From NCBI RefSeq assembly GCF_900111685.1, contig NZ_FOHX01000002.1, forward strand, positions 162,231 through 226,230: a stretch of 64,000 bases of DNA. Direction: 5' to 3'. This DNA is from Nonomuraea wenchangensis (GTDB lineage: Bacteria > Actinomycetota > Actinomycetes > Streptosporangiales > Streptosporangiaceae). The translations under genes were made by a program, and so were the position numbers. Shown in pieces: positions 1-7,587 of the stretch; position 1 is the stretch's first letter, and each line of letters starts with the position of its first letter. The notes under the pieces were generated by a model. The model had not been told where the DNA came from and did not search any database. It worked only from the letters and a program-made list of their open reading frames with translations.

Positions 1-942
1 ACCGATCCGCACGGCAGGCTGCTGCTGATCCTCATCACCATGTACGGCGTGCTCGCGCTGAGCTGGAACCTCACGCTCGGCTTCGCGGGCATCTTCAACT
101 TCGCGCAGATCGGCTTCTTCGGCATCGGCGCGTACACGACCGGCATCCTCGTCACCCGCACCGGCGTCGAGCCCTGGCTGGCCCTGCCCGTCTCCGGGGT
201 GTCGGCGGTGCTCGCGTCGCTGGTGGCGTTCCTGCCGGTGCTGCGGCTGCGCGGCATCTACGTCGGCCTGGCCACGTACGTGTTCTCGCAGCTCTGCATC
301 TACCTGGTGCTCGGGCAGGCGGGCCTGACCGGGGGTTCCAACGGCATCGTCGGCATCCCCCGGCTGTCCCTGGGCGACATGAGCCTGCGCGCCGACGGCC
401 GGATCGGCTACTACTTCCTCGGCGCGGCGCTGCTGTTCGCGGTCACCCTGCTGGTGCGGGTCCTGACCAGGTCCACGCTCGGCAGGTCGCTGCTCGCGAT
501 CAGGGACAACGAGGCGCTGGCCACCAGCCGGGGCATCTCCCGCGTCCGGCAGCACCTGATCGTGTTCATGATCGGCGCGGCCGTCGCGGGCGTGGCGGGC
601 AGCTTCAACGCCTTCCTGAACGGCGTGGTCAGCACCGACATCTTCGGCTTCGGCTACCTCACCCTGCTGCTCAGCATGATCTTCCTGGGTGGCAGCGGCA
701 GCGTCTACGGGCCGATCGCCGGGGCCGTGGTCGTCACGGTCGTCTCGGACGCGCTGCAGGACGCCGGGCCGTGGCGGGACGTCGTGATCGCCACGCTCAT
801 CCTCGTCGTCCTCTGGACCGCGCCCAAGGGCCTGGCGGGCCTCGCCCGCTCCGCCGTCACCGCGCTGCGGGAACGGCGCGGCCGTGCCGACCGCCCCCCG
901 TCCGCATCCGAACCCATCACCCACGTCAAGGAGCTGTCATGA
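1..942 (+). CDS. livM: Branched-chain amino acid ABC transporter permease, LivM type (5' truncated by window edge)
   Basis: The reading frame is open from base 1 and runs through the first in-window ATG at 40, so the true start lies upstream. The visible protein (about 313 residues) is a polytopic membrane protein. It has the LivM-type segment SWNLTLGFAGIFNFAQIGFF near the N-terminus, several hydrophobic helices, and an EAA-like cytoplasmic stretch (GRSLLAIRDNEALATSRGIS, around residues 160-180) that in this family contacts the ATPase. The C-terminus is Arg-rich and cytoplasmic. By family, it forms half of the membrane channel of a HAAT-type amino acid/amide importer. It overlaps the downstream peptidase by 4 bp (ATGA, 939-942), so the two are probably translated together and transport and hydrolysis of the same substrate may be linked. 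The substrate cannot be told from sequence. Confidence 0.88.
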   Translation, partial: TDPHGRLLLILITMYGVLALSWNLTLGFAGIFNFAQIGFFGIGAYTTGILVTRTGVEPWLALPVSGVSAVLASLVAFLPVLRLRGIYVGLATYVFSQLCIYLVLGQAGLTGGSNGIVGIPRLSLGDMSLRADGRIGYYFLGAALLFAVTLLVRVLTRSTLGRSLLAIRDNEALATSRGISRVRQHLIVFMIGAAVAGVAGSFNAFLNGVVSTDIFGFGYLTLLLSMIFLGGSGSVYGPIAGAVVVTVVSDALQDAGPWRDVVIATLILVVLWTAPKGLAGLARSAVTALRERRGRADRPPSASEPITHVKELS

Positions 943-2264
943 CGAACACCGGCGACCTGCGGGACGCGGTCATCGACGAGGTGGACCGGCTCGCCGAGCG
1001 CATGGTGTCCAGCCTGTCCGACGCCATCGCGGTGCCCAGCGTCAACCCGCGCTACCCCGGCCAGGAGTACGACAAGATCGTCGGCGCGGAGAGCGACGTC
1101 AGCGCCCTGCTGGCCGACCTCTACGCCGAGGCGGGCGCGGACGTCACCAAGGTCACCGCCGAGCCCCGCCGCGACAACGTGTGCGGCGTCGTCGCGGGCG
1201 CCGGCGGCGGGCGGTCGCTGCTGCTCAACGGGCACGTGGACGTGGTGCCCGAGGGCCGGCTCGACCGGTGGCGGGGCAACCCGTTCCAGGCCGTCGTCAC
1301 CGACGACAAGGTGGTCGGGCGCGGCGCGACCGACATGAAGGGCGGCCTGATCGCCGCCGCCTACGCCGCCGTCGCGCTGCGCCGGGCCGGGGTGCGCCTC
1401 GCGGGCGACCTCCTCCTGCAGGGCGTCGTCGGCGAGGAGGTCGGCGACCACGAGGCCGGCACCACGGCCGTGCTGGAGGCCGGGTTCACCGCCGACGCGG
1501 CCATCGTCTGCGAGCCGTCCGGGCAGGCGGGCACCCTGCCGGCGCAGGTCCCGGTGACCCCCGGCCTGCTCTGGTTCAGCATCTCGCTGGAGGGCAAGAC
1601 CGCCCACTCCGGGCTGCGCGGCATGACCGTGCACCCCACCCTCGAAGGTGACGCGCTCGGCGTGAACACCGTCGACAAGTTCCTGACCGTCTACCAGGCG
1701 CTGCGTGCCCTGGAGGACGAGTGGGCCCGGCACAACCGGCACCCGCTCTTCCCGCCCGGCTACTTCAACCTGCTCCCCGGCGTGCTGCGGGCGAACCCGT
1801 CCGGGATCCTCGTGCCGTTCTTCCTCGCCGACGAGCTGACCGTCGAGTACTGCGTCTACCACCACCCCGACCGGTCCAACGAGGAGGTCATCGCCGAGAT
1901 CGAGAGCCGCGTCCTCGCGGCCTGCGCCGCCGACCCCTGGCTGCGCGAGCACCCGCCGGTCTTCGAGTGGAAGCTGCTGTGGCCGCCGTACTCGCTGCCC
2001 GACGACGCCCCGCTCAACGCGGTGGTGGCGGGCGCGCACGCCGCCGCGGCCGGCGGCGTGGCGCCGCAGCGGGCCGGCTTCATGGGCGTGTGCGACCTGA
2101 CGTGGATGGACCGCAAGGGCCTCGGCGGCCTGGTCTACGGCCCCGGCGTCGGCTTCACGGCCCACGCCGAGAACGAGTACGTCGAGATCGCGCAGCTCGT
2201 CCAGTCGGCCAAGACGTACGCGCTCACCGCGATCGACTGGTGCGGGCTCACGGACGGTGCGTGA
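939..2264 (+). CDS. M20 family metallopeptidase/deacylase (ArgE/DapE/ACY1 type)
   Basis: A 441-residue protein starting at ATG 939, inside the stop of the permease gene. A longer in-frame extension exists upstream but lies within the permease coding sequence. The M20 metal-site motifs are visible in order: NGHVDVVP (first metal His and Asp), GRGATDMKGG (bridging Asp), GEEVGDHEAGT (catalytic Glu and metal Glu) and CEPSGQ, followed by a lid/dimerisation insert and a C-terminal His in the GFTAHAENEYV segment. Members remove acyl or aminoacyl groups from amino acids and short peptides in the cytoplasm using two zinc ions. Coupling to a LivM-type importer suggests it processes an imported N-acyl amino acid or small peptide; the exact substrate is unknown. 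It is followed by a strong hairpin. Confidence 0.9.
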   Translation: MTNTGDLRDAVIDEVDRLAERMVSSLSDAIAVPSVNPRYPGQEYDKIVGAESDVSALLADLYAEAGADVTKVTAEPRRDNVCGVVAGAGGGRSLLLNGHVDVVPEGRLDRWRGNPFQAVVTDDKVVGRGATDMKGGLIAAAYAAVALRRAGVRLAGDLLLQGVVGEEVGDHEAGTTAVLEAGFTADAAIVCEPSGQAGTLPAQVPVTPGLLWFSISLEGKTAHSGLRGMTVHPTLEGDALGVNTVDKFLTVYQALRALEDEWARHNRHPLFPPGYFNLLPGVLRANPSGILVPFFLADELTVEYCVYHHPDRSNEEVIAEIESRVLAACAADPWLREHPPVFEWKLLWPPYSLPDDAPLNAVVAGAHAAAAGGVAPQRAGFMGVCDLTWMDRKGLGGLVYGPGVGFTAHAENEYVEIAQLVQSAKTYALTAIDWCGLTDGA

Positions 2265-2280
2265 ACCGCGTACGCTTTTG

Positions 2281-2312
2281 CGGCGCGCCGCCCATCGGCG
2301 GGCGGCGCGCCG
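2281..2312. terminator. Strong GC hairpin after the peptidase gene
   Basis: A perfect 13-bp inverted repeat (arms 2281-2293 and 2300-2312, 6-nt loop) lies 17 bp after the peptidase stop. A short pyrimidine-rich run follows (TCTCTTCCCCC). It probably ends the transporter/peptidase transcript. It also sits in the leader of the following regulator gene, whose AGGAGG is at 2324-2329. Confidence 0.75.
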
Positions 2313-2333
2313 TCTCTTCCCCCAGGAGGCAGG

Positions 2334-3272
2334 GTGACATCCGGCGTGCCCGAGTCGCGCACCGTCGCGGCGCAGCTCCGCGAGGTGCTGCCCCAGCTTC
2401 CGAAGGCCGAGCAGCGGGTGGCCCGCGCCCTCCTCGCCGGCTATCCCACCGCGGGCCTCGAACCGCTCGCCATCGTCGCCGGGCTCGCCCAGACCAGCGC
2501 CGCGACCGTGCTGCGGCTGGCGTACCGGCTCGGCTTCGAGGGCTACCCGGAGCTGCAGCAGGCGATCAAGCGCGAGACCCAGCAGCGCTACACCTCGCCG
2601 CTGGCCCAGTACGGCACCCCGCAGGAGGACTCCGACGGCGTGCTGGGACGGTCCGGCCGGGTCCTCCTGGAGGCGACCGCCGCGACCTTCGAGCAACTGC
2701 CGGAGGGTGAGCTGCTCAAGGCGGCCGGGCTGCTGGCCGATCCCGCCCGGCGCGTCTCGGCGCTCGGCGGGCGCTTCAGCACGATCCTCGCCCAATACCT
2801 GATCGCCCACCTCCAGCAGCTACGGCCGGGCACGACCCACCTGGCGGGCTCGACCGCCGACCACGCGGCCCACCTGCTCGACATGGGCCGCAAGGACGTG
2901 CTCGTCCTGTTCGACTACCGCCGCTACCAGCACGAGAGCATCGCCTTCGCCAACGCCGCCGCCGCCCGCAACGTCAAGATCGTGCTGCTGACGGACCCGT
3001 GGCTGTCCCCGGCCGCCGCGGTGGCCGACGTGGTGCTGCCCGCCCAGGTGCGCTCGCCGTCGCCGTTCGACTCGCTCACCCCGGCCGTGGCTCTGCTGGA
3101 GACGTTGATCGCGGCGGTGGTGGAGGAGCTGGGCGAGGTCGGGCGGACCCGCGTGGCCGAGTACGACCAGGTGGCCGACGGCGTCCTGCGCGAGGACGAC
3201 CGCCGGGCCCCGTCCGCCGACCGCCCCCGCAGATCGCAGGCAGCACGGCGCCCCCCCGAATCCGCGCCGTAG
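2334..3272 (+). CDS. MurR/RpiR family transcriptional regulator
   Basis: A 312-residue protein starting at GTG 2334, 4 nt after AGGAGG. The N-terminal 80 residues match the HTH_6 domain of RpiR regulators (LPKAEQRVARALL, then SAATVLRLAYRLGFEGYPELQ). The middle and C-terminal part (about residues 125-265) has the SIS sugar-phosphate-binding fold with the typical VLVLFDYRRY segment and VVLPA strand. Family members sense phosphosugars or related metabolites and mostly repress neighbouring catabolic genes. It lies just downstream of the LivM/M20 operon on the same strand and is the obvious candidate to control it, but no operator was identified. The last ~35 residues are low-complexity and Arg/Pro-rich. 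Confidence 0.85.
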   Translation: MTSGVPESRTVAAQLREVLPQLPKAEQRVARALLAGYPTAGLEPLAIVAGLAQTSAATVLRLAYRLGFEGYPELQQAIKRETQQRYTSPLAQYGTPQEDSDGVLGRSGRVLLEATAATFEQLPEGELLKAAGLLADPARRVSALGGRFSTILAQYLIAHLQQLRPGTTHLAGSTADHAAHLLDMGRKDVLVLFDYRRYQHESIAFANAAAARNVKIVLLTDPWLSPAAAVADVVLPAQVRSPSPFDSLTPAVALLETLIAAVVEELGEVGRTRVAEYDQVADGVLREDDRRAPSADRPRRSQAARRPPESAP

Positions 3273-3343
3273 GGTCTCCGAGATTTCCCGGCCGGTAGCC
3301 GTACGCGTGCAGCCATGACCTCATCGAGCACCTAGAGTATTGG

Positions 3344-3361
3344 TATAGTCACGTACAGCTA
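3344..3361 (+). promoter_or_regulatory. Possible leaderless promoter of the cis-prenyltransferase operon
   Basis: TATAGT at 3344-3349 resembles a sigma-70-type -10 box and ends 11 nt before ATG 3361. Transcription from it would begin at or next to the start codon, and there is no clear Shine-Dalgarno before 3361. No convincing -35 hexamer is visible. Confidence 0.35.
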
Positions 3362-4095
3362 TGGGGGTGGTCATGGTCGTGCCGCGTCACGTGGCCTGTG
3401 TGATGGACGGAAACGGCCGGTGGGCCGCGCAGCGATCGCTGCCGCGCACCGCGGGTCACGAGGCCGCCGAGGCCGCCGTCATGGACGTCATCGAGGCGGC
3501 GCGCTCCTCAGGGGTCACCTGGCTGAGCCTCTACGCCTTCTCCACAGAAAACTGGCGGCGGCCGTCCGGCGAGGTCGACATCCTCATGCGGCTCGTCCGC
3601 CGCGCCATCCGCAAACACGCGCCGGTGCTGCACACGCGGGGCATCCGCTGCAGGTTCCTCGGCATGACCGATCCGCGCATCCCGGCGCCGCTGGTCCAGG
3701 ACATCACCGACCTGATGACGCTCACCCGCGACAACAAGCGCATGACGCTGACCGTCGCCTTCGACCACGGTGGCCGCCGCGACATCGTGGAGGCCGCGCG
3801 GTCGCTGATCCGGTCCGAGACGCCGGCCGACCAGGTCACGGAGGCGAGCTTCGCCGAGCACCTGCCCTACTCCGACACACCCGACGTCGATCTGGTCATC
3901 CGCACCTCCGGCGAGCAGCGCATCTCCAACTTCATGCTCTGGCAGGTGGCCTACGCCGAGTGGGTCTTCCCCAAGGTGCTCTGGCCCGACTTCCGCGCCG
4001 CCCACTTCTGCGAATGCCTCGACGCCTACGTCCGTCGCCAGCGCCGGTTCGGCGACGTCCGCCCCGCCACCATGACAGGAAAGGGCCTTCGATGA
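3361..4095 (+). CDS. uppS: cis-Prenyltransferase (undecaprenyl diphosphate synthase family)
   Basis: A 244-residue soluble protein of normal family length. It has the diagnostic P-loop-like motif MDGNGRWA (about residues 15-22), the TAGHEAAE segment, SLYAFSTENWRRP (substrate-binding region), FDHGGRRDI and the C-terminal DLVIRTSGEQRISNFMLWQVAYAEW block. The family condenses isopentenyl diphosphate onto an allylic diphosphate in cis. Start ATG 3361 is used; GTG 3373 or GTG 3376 are alternatives. The last four bases (ATGA) overlap the start of an MpaB/latex-clearing-type oxygenase. This is unusual for a housekeeping undecaprenyl diphosphate synthase and suggests a dedicated polyprenyl substrate. 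It is therefore likely a specialised second copy, but the chain length cannot be read from sequence. The gene symbol denotes the family only. Confidence 0.85.
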   Translation: MGVVMVVPRHVACVMDGNGRWAAQRSLPRTAGHEAAEAAVMDVIEAARSSGVTWLSLYAFSTENWRRPSGEVDILMRLVRRAIRKHAPVLHTRGIRCRFLGMTDPRIPAPLVQDITDLMTLTRDNKRMTLTVAFDHGGRRDIVEAARSLIRSETPADQVTEASFAEHLPYSDTPDVDLVIRTSGEQRISNFMLWQVAYAEWVFPKVLWPDFRAAHFCECLDAYVRRQRRFGDVRPATMTGKGLR

Positions 4096-5516
4096 GTCAC
4101 ACCGTTTCCCAGGAGAACATCGACGTCTTCGGACCTGACTCCATCCTGCGCCGCCTGGTCGGCGAGGCGCGCTGGGGCCTCGCCGTGACGAGGGCCACCC
4201 TGCTGGAGGCCGCCCACCCGCAGATCGGCGCGGCGCTGATGGAGAACTCCACGTTCCTCACCCACCCCTGGCGGCGGCTGCGCAACACGGCGACGAGTTC
4301 GCGGCGGCTCCTCGACCCCGATCCGCGCGTACGCGACCGCGAAGCGGCCCGGCTCAACCGCCTCCACTCCCGCATGTCCGGCGTCGACGCGCAGGGCCGC
4401 CCCTACGACGCGACCGACCCGGCGGCGCGCGCCTGGGTGGTGGCGACCCTGTTCGAGTCGACGGTGACGATGTGCCGGCTGAGCGGCGACACGCTCGACG
4501 CCGAGGCGATGCGGCGGCTCTACGCCGAGCACCGCACGTTCCTGGCCCTGATCGACGGCACCAGCGACCACCTCCCCGCGACGCTGCCGGAGTTCTGGCC
4601 CTACTACGACGACATCGTCGAGCACCATCTGGAGAACAACGAGGCGGTGAGCGTCATCCTCTACCGGCTCTTCGCCAACGTGCCCGCGCCTCCGGTGCTG
4701 CGCCCCTACCCCATGGTGTGGGCCGCGGGCCGGGCCCTGGCGGGTCCGATGGCCACGGCGATCACCATCGCCTCGCTCCCCGAGGCCTTCAGCCGGCGCG
4801 TCGCCCTGCCCGACCTGCCGGGAGCCCGCACCCTCATGCAGGCCGCCTACCTCAGCGCCGCCCTCGCCAACCGCCATCTGCCGGAGAGCTGGACGCGGGT
4901 GGAGTTCTTCATGGGTCTGCTCGACCCCTCCCACAAGGGGGCGGGCCCGTGGGAGACCGTACGCCGCCGGGCCGGCAAGGCAGCGGCCCTGGCGCGTCTG
5001 CTCACCCCCGCGGCCGGCGGCGGCGAGGACGACCAGGTGACCCGATCGGCCGACCGGTTCTTCGCCGAGGTCCTCGACCAGACCGGCGACGGCTACCTGC
5101 GCTGGCCCGACCTGGCCGCGATGGCGCGGGAGATCGCCACCCGGCTCGACCTGGGCGAGCAGGAGGAAGACCGGCTGTTCCAGGCGTACGCCGCCTGGTG
5201 GCGTGAGCTGCAGAGCGCTCTCGACAGCGACAGCGACGGACGGGTCACCCGCGACGAATACGCCGCCGCGGCCGCCCGCCTGCCCAGCACCGGGCTCGTC
5301 AAGATCGCCGACGTGCTGTTCGACGTCACCGACGTGGACGACGACGAGAAGATCGACAGCGAGGAATACCTCAACCTGTTCCGCACCGCCTTCCAACGCG
5401 ACCTGACCGGCGCCGGCGACAGCTACTCCCGGGGCGCCTTCGTCAGACAGTTCGTCTCCTTCATGTCCGGGCAGCAGCATTCGAACGCCTACGTCTCGCT
5501 CCTCACCTCGGGCTGA
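4092..5516 (+). CDS. MpaB/latex-clearing-type (DUF2236) oxygenase fused to C-terminal EF-hands
   Basis: A 474-residue protein. Residues 15-300 match the oxygenase MpaB family (DUF2236, also containing rubber-cleaving Lcp). Support comes from the FGPDSILRRLVGEARW start, the RLHSRMSGVDAQGRPYDATDP block and the following WVVATLFESTV helix. From residue ~320 there are three EF-hand-like loops: DQTGDGYLRWPDL (from D329), DSDSDGRVTRDEY (from D378) and DVDDDEKIDSEEY (from D414). The last two look fully able to bind Ca2+. MpaB-family enzymes are b-type heme proteins that cleave C=C bonds in isoprenoid chains; heme binding here is inferred from the family. ATG 4092 overlaps the prenyltransferase stop. 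Together they suggest synthesis then oxidative cleavage of a polyprenyl chain, with calcium control. Confidence 0.75.
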   Translation: MSHTVSQENIDVFGPDSILRRLVGEARWGLAVTRATLLEAAHPQIGAALMENSTFLTHPWRRLRNTATSSRRLLDPDPRVRDREAARLNRLHSRMSGVDAQGRPYDATDPAARAWVVATLFESTVTMCRLSGDTLDAEAMRRLYAEHRTFLALIDGTSDHLPATLPEFWPYYDDIVEHHLENNEAVSVILYRLFANVPAPPVLRPYPMVWAAGRALAGPMATAITIASLPEAFSRRVALPDLPGARTLMQAAYLSAALANRHLPESWTRVEFFMGLLDPSHKGAGPWETVRRRAGKAAALARLLTPAAGGGEDDQVTRSADRFFAEVLDQTGDGYLRWPDLAAMAREIATRLDLGEQEEDRLFQAYAAWWRELQSALDSDSDGRVTRDEYAAAAARLPSTGLVKIADVLFDVTDVDDDEKIDSEEYLNLFRTAFQRDLTGAGDSYSRGAFVRQFVSFMSGQQHSNAYVSLLTSG

Positions 5517-5518
5517 CC

Positions 5519-6067
5519 GTGGACGACAGGAGCGATTCCCAGGTCGAGCAGATCGCGGCGCTGCTGAGGGAGCGGAACACCGTCGACGAGAAGATCGCGG
5601 CGATCATTCAGCGACCTATGACGGCGGGCCACCTGGGCGGGTGGATCGCGGCGCGGGTCTTCGGCATCGAGCTGGAGAAGTCCGCGGTGACCGCCGTCGA
5701 CGGCCGGTTCACGGCTGGTCCGCTGCATGGGCGGACGGTCAACGTGAAGTGGTACTTGAAGCGCGAGGGCCTTGTGGACATGAACGAGCGGGCGGCGCTG
5801 GACTACTACCTCGTGCTGACGGGGCCGGCGTCGCCGGCGGCTTCGTCGCGCGGGAGCGTTCGCCCCTGGTGCATCGAGTCGGTCTACTTGTTCGACGTCC
5901 GGCAGGTGCAGGCGGAGCTACGCGCGCGCGGGGTCAGGATCGGCACCGCCTCCAGCGTCCGGGCCGCACAATGGGCGGCGGCCGAGATCTACCCCCGCGC
6001 GAGCAACCCGATGCTGCTCCTGCGCCCCGAGCAGGCGGAGTTACTGCGACTTTTCGCCCTTCGATGA
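5519..6067 (+). CDS. Unnamed actinobacterial protein in the prenyltransferase/oxygenase operon
   Basis: A 182-residue soluble protein starting at GTG 5519, 2 nt after the oxygenase stop, so clearly in the same operon. Visible features are a helical N-terminus (residues 1-30), then the segments MTAGHLGGWIAARVFGIELE, DGRFTAGPLHGRTVNVKWYL and MNERAALDYYLVLTGP. The C-terminal half holds an alternating beta/alpha pattern ending in LLLRPEQAELLRLFALR. The GHLGGWIAA...GPLxGRTVNVKWY arrangement recalls a widespread unnamed family of restriction-endonuclease-like or DUF6998-type proteins, but I cannot assign a function with confidence. A 4-bp ATGA at 6064 could also serve the next gene. Confidence 0.6.
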   Translation: MDDRSDSQVEQIAALLRERNTVDEKIAAIIQRPMTAGHLGGWIAARVFGIELEKSAVTAVDGRFTAGPLHGRTVNVKWYLKREGLVDMNERAALDYYLVLTGPASPAASSRGSVRPWCIESVYLFDVRQVQAELRARGVRIGTASSVRAAQWAAAEIYPRASNPMLLLRPEQAELLRLFALR

Positions 6068-6126
6068 GTACGCGGGCATGTGCGATCATCCTTGAGCCAG
6101 AGCGTCCCCGCCGCCGGAGGCATGAG

Positions 6127-6384
6127 GTGACCGATCGTCGAAGGCGCTGGGGCCGGGATGCGACCAGGGCCCTGCAGAGCTGGACCTTCTGGCTGTTGAT
6201 CGTGCTCGTGGGATTGCTGGCCGGAGATCTCATCAGCGAAGGGCCGGAGAGGATCACGGCGGCGTATCTCGTCGCCCGGGTTGTCGTGTTCGGGGGCGGC
6301 TGGCTCGGCGGGGTGTTTGTCATCCGGTGGCTGGCGCGTCGAGCGGCTGATGATTCCCGCGGAGCGGATGACGGCGGCACCTAG
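6127..6384 (+). CDS. Small two-helix membrane protein
   Basis: An 85-residue protein. GTG 6127 is preferred because GGAGG (6116-6120) lies 6 nt upstream. An in-frame ATG at 6064 overlapping the previous stop would add 21 residues. A basic N-terminus (RRRRWGRD) precedes two hydrophobic helices, about residues 17-34 (WTFWLLIVLVGLLAGDLI) and 46-66 (AYLVARVVVFGGGWLGGVFV), followed by a basic then acidic tail. It is most likely an integral membrane protein with both ends inside. No family is recognised. It may anchor the products of the operon at the membrane, but this is speculation from position only. Confidence 0.5.
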   Translation: MTDRRRRWGRDATRALQSWTFWLLIVLVGLLAGDLISEGPERITAAYLVARVVVFGGGWLGGVFVIRWLARRAADDSRGADDGGT

Positions 6385-6538
6385 TCCGTCGCCTCACGGC
6401 GGGCAGAGTTCCGGCGGGTCCGCTCGACCGGGTGAAGCTGCTCCGCCCGAGGTCAGGTGGGCAGTCGGGTCGGCGGGGCGTGGCCGGCGGCGCGTTCTTC
6501 CCGCCTGCCTTGCGCCGTAGGCCGGCCTCCGCCCGGCG

Positions 6539-6568
6539 TTGACAGATCTTGGTGAAGATCCGTAGCGT
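6539..6568 (+). promoter_or_regulatory. Promoter of secreted protein A (TTGACA-N18-TAGCGT)
   Basis: TTGACA at 6539-6544 and TAGCGT at 6563-6568 with an 18-bp spacer. The same hexamers, spacer length and most spacer bases recur on the minus strand at 7289-7318 in front of the paralogous gene, which strongly supports a real promoter. Confidence 0.75.
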
Positions 6569-6624
6569 GTTGTGAAAAGTCCGACATATGGGGCGCTTTG
6601 CAGCGTCCTGCGGAAAGGAAAAGT

Positions 6625-6888
6625 GTGCGACGTAGACTGGCGCAAGCAACCTCCACGCTCATGGCAGCGGCATTCCTGACGGTCGGCGGAGCCTCCCTCG
6701 CGGCCGCTTCGGCCCAAGCCGGATCGACAGAGCAGACCTACGCCGCGGCCGGCTGGACGCCGTACAAGAACTACGCCACCTACGCGGCCTGCCAGCAGGA
6801 AGGGAAAGAGCTGCTGAACGCGGGCATCGTCAAGAACTATGACTGTTCGTGGGACAGCCCCTACTGGCTGCTGAGCGTTTACAGATAA
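6625..6888 (+). CDS. Small secreted protein A, paralogue of the convergent gene at 6957-7232
   Basis: An 87-residue precursor starting at GTG 6625, 5 nt after an AAAGGA-type ribosome site. A TTG at 6598 would put the ribosome site inside the gene. The N-terminus VRRRLAQATSTLMAAAFLTV is a classic basic plus hydrophobic signal peptide, with a likely cut after the Ala-rich SAQA region (about residue 33). The mature part of ~55 residues contains WTPYKNYATYAACQQEGKEL and ends YDCSWDSPYWLLSVYR, with two Cys that could pair. The convergent gene encodes the same pattern. No known family is recognised. Small secreted single-disulfide proteins of actinomycetes can be inhibitors, toxins or surface factors, but nothing here decides. 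Confidence 0.7.
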   Translation: MRRRLAQATSTLMAAAFLTVGGASLAAASAQAGSTEQTYAAAGWTPYKNYATYAACQQEGKELLNAGIVKNYDCSWDSPYWLLSVYR

Positions 6889-6891
6889 CTT

Positions 6892-6955
6892 CAGGAAAGG
6901 CTGGTGGAGGGTGACGGAGCACGGTCGTCACCCTCCACCAGTCCTCTGTTTCCTG
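6892..6955. terminator. Bidirectional terminator between convergent paralogues
   Basis: A perfect 16-bp inverted repeat (arms 6901-6916 and 6926-6941, 9-nt loop) is extended by an outer perfect 7-bp pair, CAGGAAA (6892-6898) and TTTCCTG (6949-6955). It sits between the two stop codons, so the hairpin can end both transcripts. Confidence 0.85.
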
Positions 6956-6956
6956 T

Positions 6957-7232
6957 TTATTCGATGCGTACGCGGAGCAGCCAGAACGGGCTGTCATAGT
7001 CGCACGTGTAGGCGATGACGACTCCGCCGCCCAGCATTTCCCGGCCCTGCTGCCGGCAGGCTTCGTAAGTGGCGTAGTTCTTGTAGTCCACCCAGACCGC
7101 AGGCGGGGCTGCGACCTTTGTCTGGTGCGTGGTCTGAGCTTGTGCGGAAGCGGTCGCGAGAAGGCTTCCTCCGGCTGTCAGGAATACTGCCGCCAGGAGC
7201 GTTGAAGCGGCTTGCGCCAGTCTACGTCGCAC
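6957..7232 (-). CDS. Small secreted protein B, convergent paralogue of 6625-6888
   Basis: A 91-residue precursor. GTG at 7232 corresponds exactly to the start chosen for protein A. An ATG 15 bp further upstream (7247) overlaps the ribosome-binding sequence GGAAAGGAAAAG and is less likely. The signal peptide VRRRLAQAASTLLAAVFLTA is nearly identical to A. The mature part shares KNYATYEACRQQGREM and YTCDYDSPFWLLRV, including both Cys positions, but its N-terminal linker is different and longer. The whole unit (promoter, leader, signal peptide, mature part) is an inverted, diverged duplicate of A. The mature regions differ more than the secretion regions, as expected if they have different targets or partners. 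Function unknown. Confidence 0.7.
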   Translation of the reverse strand: MRRRLAQAASTLLAAVFLTAGGSLLATASAQAQTTHQTKVAAPPAVWVDYKNYATYEACRQQGREMLGGGVVIAYTCDYDSPFWLLRVRIE

Positions 7233-7288
7233 ACTTTTCCTTTCCATAGGGCGCCCGATTGCGCCCCATATGCCGACCTTTGCGCAAC

Positions 7289-7318
7289 ACGCTACGGATC
7301 TTCACTCAAGCGTGTCAA
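7289..7318 (-). promoter_or_regulatory. Promoter of secreted protein B (TTGACA-N18-TAGCGT)
   Basis: On the minus strand TTGACA (7313-7318) and TAGCGT (7289-7294) are separated by 18 bp. This duplicates the promoter at 6539-6568, including the GAAGATCCG bases before the -10. Confidence 0.75.
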
Positions 7319-7587
7319 TACCGTAATTGACTTTCCTGAATTTCCGAGGAAAAGGCGCCGCGATCGGCTCCGCCCCGCCACGCCTGAGCGGCTACGCGCC
7401 TTTACATGACTCTGATGATCTTGTCAACGGCAAGAGTCATCGAAACAAGGTTGCCCCTTGCGGCGATCTTCATCATCGAGTTCTGATCTTGGTCCGACAT
7501 AGGTTGCAGGCGCCACAAGCAATGATCACCGACTCCCGCGACGCGGTGACGGCGCGACGGACGAGGTGCTCGACCAGAGGAGAGTTC
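7319..7587. other. Non-coding region upstream of the 55-residue peptide gene
   Basis: Together with the leader of protein B this makes a 355-bp gap (7233-7587). It is less GC-rich than its surroundings. It holds an 8-bp inverted repeat ATGACTCT / AGAGTCAT (7406-7413 and 7433-7440, 19 bp apart), which could be an operator, and a short CAAGG/CCTTG dyad at 7446-7460. No clear promoter hexamers or ORFs with coding bias were found. A good ribosome site, AGAGGAGAG, lies just before ATG 7588. Confidence 0.4.
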
